Source: Pseudacidovorax sp. NFM-22 (GTDB lineage Bacteria > Pseudomonadota > Gammaproteobacteria > Burkholderiales > Burkholderiaceae_C). From it: a stretch of 64,000 bases of DNA. This document shows, piece after piece, positions 59,945-64,000 of the stretch. Where the stretch lies: positions 620,001 to 684,000 of the forward strand of contig NZ_JACBFY010000003.1 of NCBI RefSeq assembly GCF_021401245.1, read 5' to 3'. The notes under the pieces were generated by a model. The model saw nothing but the letters and a program-made list of their open reading frames with translations. It was not told the origin of the DNA and did not search any database. Every line of letters starts with the position of its first letter. Within the stretch, counting starts at the first letter, position 1. The position numbers and the translations under genes are program-made.

Positions 59945-60973
59945 TCAGGCGGGTTGGGACACGGTGGGATCGGTGAGCGTGCGCAGCCAGTCGAGCGTGG
60001 TGTGCGCGCCCCCGTTGATCAGCGCGGCACCGGCCACGTCCCACCAGTAGGACTCGGCACCGCCGCACTGGCGCCAGGCATGGAGCCGGCGGGTGTGCAG
60101 TTGCAGGTCGAACTCGGCGGTGAAGCCGATGGCGCCATGGATGGCATGGCCAGCCTCGGCCACGGCCAGCGCGGCCTGGCTGCAGCGGGCCTTGGCGACG
60201 GCCACGCGCAGCCGGTCGGGCCAGGGTCCCGCCGCGGCGCAGCCCAGTTGCGCGGCCATGCGCGCGGCGAAGACCTGCTCGCTCATCACGGCCAGCTGAT
60301 GCTGGATTGCCTGGAACTTGCCGATCGGCCGGCCGAACTGCTGGCGCTCGTTGGCATGCGCCAGCGTGCGGGTGAACACGATCATCAGGCCGCCGGCCAG
60401 ATGTGCCGCGGCCTGGATGGCGAGCAGCGTGCGGGCGTCGATCCCGGTCGGCGCTTCGAGCGCCAGCCGCGGTGCATCGGCCATCGCGCCGGCCGACCAG
60501 TGCAGGCCGGCGTCGAGGACGAAGGCCGCGTCGCTCAGCGTGGCGGTGCGCACGGGCAGCAGGTGCCAGCCGTCGGCGGCCTGCACCAGCACCTGGGCGG
60601 CCACGCGGGCCGCCGCCACGCTCGCACAGCGCAGGCCGCCTTCGCCATCGGGCGAGGCCTCGGCCAGGGCGATGGGACCGGCGGGCGACGCATGGCCCGC
60701 CCTGGCGAGCAGCGCCCGCGCCAGCATGGTGGTGCCCAGGGGCAGCGGCAGCGCATGCGCCCCCGCCGACGCCCACAGGCCGAAGACCTCGGGCAGCGAG
60801 AGTCCGGCGCCGCCCTGCGCCTCGGGCACCAGGGCATCGGCAAAGCCGGCGTCTTCGAGCGCTTTCCAGAGGGTGGTGATGTCGCCGCCCGCCTCGATGG
60901 CGCGCACGGCCTCGGGGGTGCAGCGGTCGCGCAGCAGTGCCTCGGCCGCGTCGGTCAACAGATCGTCTTGCAT
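59945..60973 (-). CDS. Acyl-CoA dehydrogenase (short form)
   Basis: A 342-residue member of the acyl-CoA dehydrogenase family, from ATG 60973 (MQDDLLTDAAEALLRDRC). The C-terminal helical domain is clear (FTRTLAHANERQQFGRPIGKFQAIQHQLAVMSEQVFAARMAA, GAIGFTAEFDLQLHTRR). The middle beta domain is short and divergent. Such short partners often form a heteromeric enzyme with a second dehydrogenase, here the next gene (11 bases away). The long frame that runs on to 62020 is a shadow of that gene. Confidence 0.85.
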   Translation of the reverse strand: MQDDLLTDAAEALLRDRCTPEAVRAIEAGGDITTLWKALEDAGFADALVPEAQGGAGLSLPEVFGLWASAGAHALPLPLGTTMLARALLARAGHASPAGPIALAEASPDGEGGLRCASVAAARVAAQVLVQAADGWHLLPVRTATLSDAAFVLDAGLHWSAGAMADAPRLALEAPTGIDARTLLAIQAAAHLAGGLMIVFTRTLAHANERQQFGRPIGKFQAIQHQLAVMSEQVFAARMAAQLGCAAAGPWPDRLRVAVAKARCSQAALAVAEAGHAIHGAIGFTAEFDLQLHTRRLHAWRQCGGAESYWWDVAGAALINGGAHTTLDWLRTLTDPTVSQPA

Positions 60974-60984
60974 GTGTCTTGTCC

Positions 60985-62145
60985 TCAGCGCAGGCCCAGG
61001 CCGCGGGCGATCATGCCGCGCAGGATGTCGCGGGTGCCGCCGCGCAGCGAATACGAAGGCGCCACCTCGGTCACGTAGCGCAGGGTGCGCAGCAGCTCGG
61101 CGGGTACGTCCACCGCGTCGCGACTGAAGATGTCGTCGGCGATGGCGGCGGGAATGAACTGCTCCAGCGTCGTGCCCAGCTCCTTGACGAGCGCGGCTTC
61201 GACGATGGGGCTCTGGCCGCGCACCAGCCGGTCCTGAACGGCCACCGACATGGCACGCAGAGGCGCCAGCTCCGTGAGAATGCGTCCGGCCAGGCGCAGC
61301 GCGGCCTCGCTGCGGCCCTGCGGCGTGCGCACCCAGGCCAGCCATTCGTCGAAGAGCACGATGCTGGAGAACAGGCGCTCGGGCCCGCTGCGCTCGAAAG
61401 CCAGTTCGGCCGTCACCTGTTCCCAGCCCTGCCCTTCGCGGCCGATGAGCGCGTCGGCCGGCAGCTGGACGTTGTCGAAGAAGACTTCGCAGAAATGCCG
61501 GTCGCCCGACAGGTCGGTGATGGGCCGCACGGTCACACCGGGCAGGCTCAGGTCCACGATGACCTGCGACAGGCCCTGGTGACGGTCGGTGGCCTCGCCC
61601 GAGGTGCGCACCAGCGCGATCATGTACTGGCAGTGGTGGGCGTTGGTGGTCCAGATCTTCTGGCCGTTGAGCACGAAGCCGCCGCCTTCCCTGGGTACGG
61701 CGCGGGTGCGCACGCTGGCCAGGTCGGAGCCGGCGCCGGGCTCGCTCATGCCGATGCAGAAGAAGGCCTCGCCGCGGCAGATGCGCGGCAGGTAGTAGCG
61801 CTTCTGTGCCTCGGTGCCGTACTTGAGGATCAGCGGCCCGCTCTGGCGGTCGGCGATCCAGTGAGAGCCCACGGGCGCGCCGCAGGCCAGAAACTCCTCC
61901 ACCAGCACATAGCGCGCGAAGGCCGTGCGTCCACCGCCGCCGTATTCGGGCGGAAGGGTGATGCCGATCCAGCCGCGCTGGCCCAGCGCGCGGCTGAGCT
62001 CGGTGCTGTAGCCGCCCCACGAGCGCGCCCGCACATGTGGCGGCAGGCCGGCGACGGCCTCGGCCAGGAAGGCGCGCACCTCGGCACGCAGGGCTTCGTC
62101 CTCGGCCGGGATGGCGGTGAGTGCGAGCGAATCGAGCACGCTCAT
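60985..62145 (-). CDS. Acyl-CoA dehydrogenase
   Basis: A 386-residue FAD-dependent dehydrogenase. Motifs: CIGMSEPGAGSDLASVRTRA (FAD/substrate loop), VLNGQKIWTTNAHHCQYMIALVRT, and the C-terminal GGTRDILRGMIARGLGLR. Catalyses the alpha-beta oxidation of an acyl-CoA. It forms a likely alpha/beta pair with the short dehydrogenase downstream and overlaps the CoA-transferase stop by 4 bases. Confidence 0.9.
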   Translation of the reverse strand: MSVLDSLALTAIPAEDEALRAEVRAFLAEAVAGLPPHVRARSWGGYSTELSRALGQRGWIGITLPPEYGGGGRTAFARYVLVEEFLACGAPVGSHWIADRQSGPLILKYGTEAQKRYYLPRICRGEAFFCIGMSEPGAGSDLASVRTRAVPREGGGFVLNGQKIWTTNAHHCQYMIALVRTSGEATDRHQGLSQVIVDLSLPGVTVRPITDLSGDRHFCEVFFDNVQLPADALIGREGQGWEQVTAELAFERSGPERLFSSIVLFDEWLAWVRTPQGRSEAALRLAGRILTELAPLRAMSVAVQDRLVRGQSPIVEAALVKELGTTLEQFIPAAIADDIFSRDAVDVPAELLRTLRYVTEVAPSYSLRGGTRDILRGMIARGLGLR

Positions 62146-63386
62146 GCCAGGACTCCTTGATCGAACAGTTGTTGAATGGCTTCGGCCGACAGGCCCAGGT
62201 GGTCGGTCAGCACTTCGCGGGTGTGCTGGCCCAGCTGCGGAGCGGCAGCCCGGTAGCTGACCGGGGTGTCCGACAGTCGGATCGGGCTGGCGACCATCGG
62301 CACCGGGCCGGCTTGCGGATGCGGCATGGTCATGCGCAGGCCGCGGGCGATGACCTGCGGGTCCTCGAACACGTCGGCCACGGTGTTGATGGGACCGCAG
62401 GGCACGGCGTGCTGCTCCAGCAGCGCGATCCAGTCGCGGGTGCTGCGCGTGCGGGTGAGTGTGCGCAACTGCGCCACCAGCACTTCACGGTTTGCCAGCC
62501 GGGCCGTGTTGGTGGCAAAGCGCGCGTCCGCGGCCCAGTCGGGCTGGCCTGCGGCGTCGCAGAAGCGGCGGAACTGCCCGTCGTTGCCGATGGCCAGGAT
62601 CATGTGGCCGTCCGCCGTCTGAAAGTCCTGGTAGGGCACGGTGTTGGGATGCGCGTTGCCCATGCGGCGCGGCACGCCGCCGCCATAGAGGTAGTTCATG
62701 CCCTGGTTGGCCAGGCAGGCGACCTGCACGTCCAGCAGAGCCATGTCGATGTGCTGGCCGCGACCGGTGTGTTCGCGCGCCTGCAGCGCAGCCAGGATGG
62801 CCGTGCTGGCGTACAGGCCGGTCAAGATGTCGGCCAGGGCCACGCCGACCTTGGCCGGTCCGCCGCCGGGTGCGTCGTCGGGTTGGCCCGTCACGCTCAT
62901 GAGGCCACCCATGCCCTGGATCAGGAAGTCGTAGCCGGCCCGGTGCGCATACGGCCCGGTGTGGCCGAAGCCGGTGATGGAGCAGTAGACGAGGCGCGGG
63001 TTGATCGCCAGCAGGCTGTCGGCGTTCAGCCCATAGGCGGCCAGGCCGCCCGTCTTGAAGTTCTCGATCAGCACGTCGCTGCGCTGCGCCAGTTCGCGCA
63101 CCAGCGCCTGCCCCGCGGGCTGGGTGATGTCGATCGCGACCGAGCGTTTGTTGCGGTTGGCGCACTGGTAGTAGGCCGACTCGCCGGTGGGCTGGCCAGC
63201 GGCGTCGGTGACGAAGGGCGGGCCCCAGGCGCGCGTGTCGTCGCCTGAGCCGGGCCGCTCCACCTTGATCACGTCCGCGCCCAGGTCGCCCAGCGTCTGG
63301 CTGGCCCAGGGGCCGGCCAGCACGCGCGACAGGTCCAGCACGCGGATGTGGCCGAGCGCGCCGGCCGGCGTGGCGCCCAGGGTCAT
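62142..63386 (-). CDS. CoA-transferase family III (CaiB/BaiF)
   Basis: A 414-residue family III CoA-transferase that activates a carboxylic acid by moving CoA. Motifs: IRVLDLSRVLAGPWASQTLGDLGADVIKVERPGSGDDTRAWGPPF, the nucleophile Asp in VGVALADILTGLYAS near 180, and GMGGLMSVTG. ATG at 63386 overlaps the stop of the Bug gene; the extension to 63425 is inside that gene. It provides the acyl-CoA used by the dehydrogenases in the same operon. Confidence 0.9.
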   Translation of the reverse strand: MTLGATPAGALGHIRVLDLSRVLAGPWASQTLGDLGADVIKVERPGSGDDTRAWGPPFVTDAAGQPTGESAYYQCANRNKRSVAIDITQPAGQALVRELAQRSDVLIENFKTGGLAAYGLNADSLLAINPRLVYCSITGFGHTGPYAHRAGYDFLIQGMGGLMSVTGQPDDAPGGGPAKVGVALADILTGLYASTAILAALQAREHTGRGQHIDMALLDVQVACLANQGMNYLYGGGVPRRMGNAHPNTVPYQDFQTADGHMILAIGNDGQFRRFCDAAGQPDWAADARFATNTARLANREVLVAQLRTLTRTRSTRDWIALLEQHAVPCGPINTVADVFEDPQVIARGLRMTMPHPQAGPVPMVASPIRLSDTPVSYRAAAPQLGQHTREVLTDHLGLSAEAIQQLFDQGVLA

Positions 63387-64000
63387 TGCAGCGGCACCTT
63401 CGCCTGCTCGACGATGCGCTTCCACAGCGCGATCTCCTTCTGCTGGAAGTCGCGCATCTGCGCCGGGCCGCCGGTCATGGGTGTGGCGCCCAGGCGCTCA
63501 TAGAAGGCGCGCGTCTCGTCCATGCGCGACACGGTGGTGAAGAGCTCGGCCAGGCGCGCCGTCTCTGCCGCCGGCGTGCGTGCCGCCACCATGGCGCCCA
63601 CCCAGGTGTAGGCCTCGAAGCCGGGCAGGCCGGCCTCGGCCGCGGTGGGCACCTCGGGCGCCACGGCGACGCGGCGGTCGGCGGCCACCGCCAGCACTTT
63701 CACGCGGCCACCGCGTGCCAGCTCCTGCACGGCCGTGACTTCGGCGAAGGTGTAGTCCACCTGGCCGCCCGCCACGGCCGTGATCGCTTCGGCCGCGCTT
63801 TTGAAGGGCACGTGCACGGTCTGCACCTTGGCCACGTCGTTGAGCAGCTCGCCCATGAGCTGGTAGCCCGCCGAGCCCGCGCCGAAGTTGATGCGCCCCG
63901 GCTCGGCGCGGGCCTTGGCCAGCAGGCCCTGCAGGTCCGCATAGGGCGCCGCGGGCCCGACGGCGAGCATGGCGGGCGAGCGCATCATCATCGTTAGCGG
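63383..64000 (-). CDS. Bug-family solute receptor, 5' end outside window
   Basis: The C-terminal about 205 residues of a TctC-like receptor; the frame stays open to base 64000. Motifs: GRINFGAGSAGYQLMGELLNDVAKV, VPFKSAAEAITAVAGGQVDY, and GFEAYTWVGAMVAARTPAAE. It overlaps the CoA-transferase start by 4 bases and so leads the acyl-CoA operon. The signal peptide lies beyond the window. Confidence 0.85.
   Translation of the reverse strand, partial: PLTMMMRSPAMLAVGPAAPYADLQGLLAKARAEPGRINFGAGSAGYQLMGELLNDVAKVQTVHVPFKSAAEAITAVAGGQVDYTFAEVTAVQELARGGRVKVLAVAADRRVAVAPEVPTAAEAGLPGFEAYTWVGAMVAARTPAAETARLAELFTTVSRMDETRAFYERLGATPMTGGPAQMRDFQQKEIALWKRIVEQAKVPLQ

Noticed and set aside
58673-61078. 801-codon + strand frame over the acyl-CoA operon
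   Set aside because: Shadow opposite enoyl-CoA hydratase and acyl-CoA dehydrogenase genes.
59945-62020. Single 691-residue acyl-CoA dehydrogenase
   Set aside because: The upper part is an out-of-frame shadow of the next gene; the ATG at 60973 gives a sensible 342-residue protein.

Overview
This window reads as a high-GC chromosome segment from a betaproteobacterium, most likely order Burkholderiales and plausibly a Comamonadaceae relative. The evidence is the rimP-nusA-infB-rbfA-truB-typA order, the smpB / ratA-rnfH arrangement, guaB and guaA close together, and several Bug-type (TctC-like) solute receptors paired with LysR regulators. The genus cannot be fixed from the sequence alone.

Bases 1-21290 are mostly core genome. 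A Yej-type peptide ABC transporter (the permease is cut by the window edge) and an MFS exporter come first. The translation and transcription operon rimP-nusA-infB-rbfA-truB-typA follows; its leader carries a strong intrinsic terminator directly behind the promoter. Next are a DMT-family transporter, a secreted lipoprotein, an ECF sigma / anti-sigma pair with a readable ECF-type promoter, smpB, ratA-rnfH, a DUF4124 protein and guaB. A Phd/PIN toxin-antitoxin pair lies between guaB and guaA.

Bases 21291 to about 51000 are accessory DNA. A P4-type tyrosine integrase lies 300 bp behind the 3' end of guaA, in the same orientation, with short inverted and direct repeats in between, so the guaA end is the likely attachment site. 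Behind it are a broken AbiEi-like antitoxin gene, an AlpA-like regulator and a SIR2-HerA type defence operon with a small third gene. Then come an orphan tyrosine recombinase and a patchwork of small or decaying genes separated by a short interspersed repeat family: an esterase with a hexanucleotide repeat, a two-component system with a PAP2 phosphatase, small hypothetical genes, and a TPR protein. This patchwork also contains a DUF4297-type nuclease with a Rad50-like ATPase, which looks like a second defence operon. A DUF2569 / GYF / TPR / aspartyl-protease gene is split by a frameshift in a GC repeat. The island ends with a membrane-anchored Mrr-like endonuclease, a His-Xaa-Ser (Hxs) radical-SAM system, and an unusual exonuclease VII. 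That enzyme's large subunit has an N-terminal DUF5710-like domain, and its small subunit ends in an SSB-like acidic tip. An eroded enoyl-CoA hydratase fragment near 51.1 kb marks the return to chromosomal sequence. No second guaA-like attachment repeat was found, so the right border is uncertain.

Bases 51446-64000 are catabolic chromosome. There are two LysR-controlled clusters: carboxymuconolactone-decarboxylase-like / Bug / SDR, and alpha-hydroxyacid oxidase / FAH / Bug. The two LysR genes share a near-identical operator layout and look leaderless. A five-gene acyl-CoA operon follows (Bug, CoA-transferase, two acyl-CoA dehydrogenases, enoyl-CoA hydratase), whose first gene runs off the window. 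All coordinates, motifs and repeats were read by eye; no database search was run.
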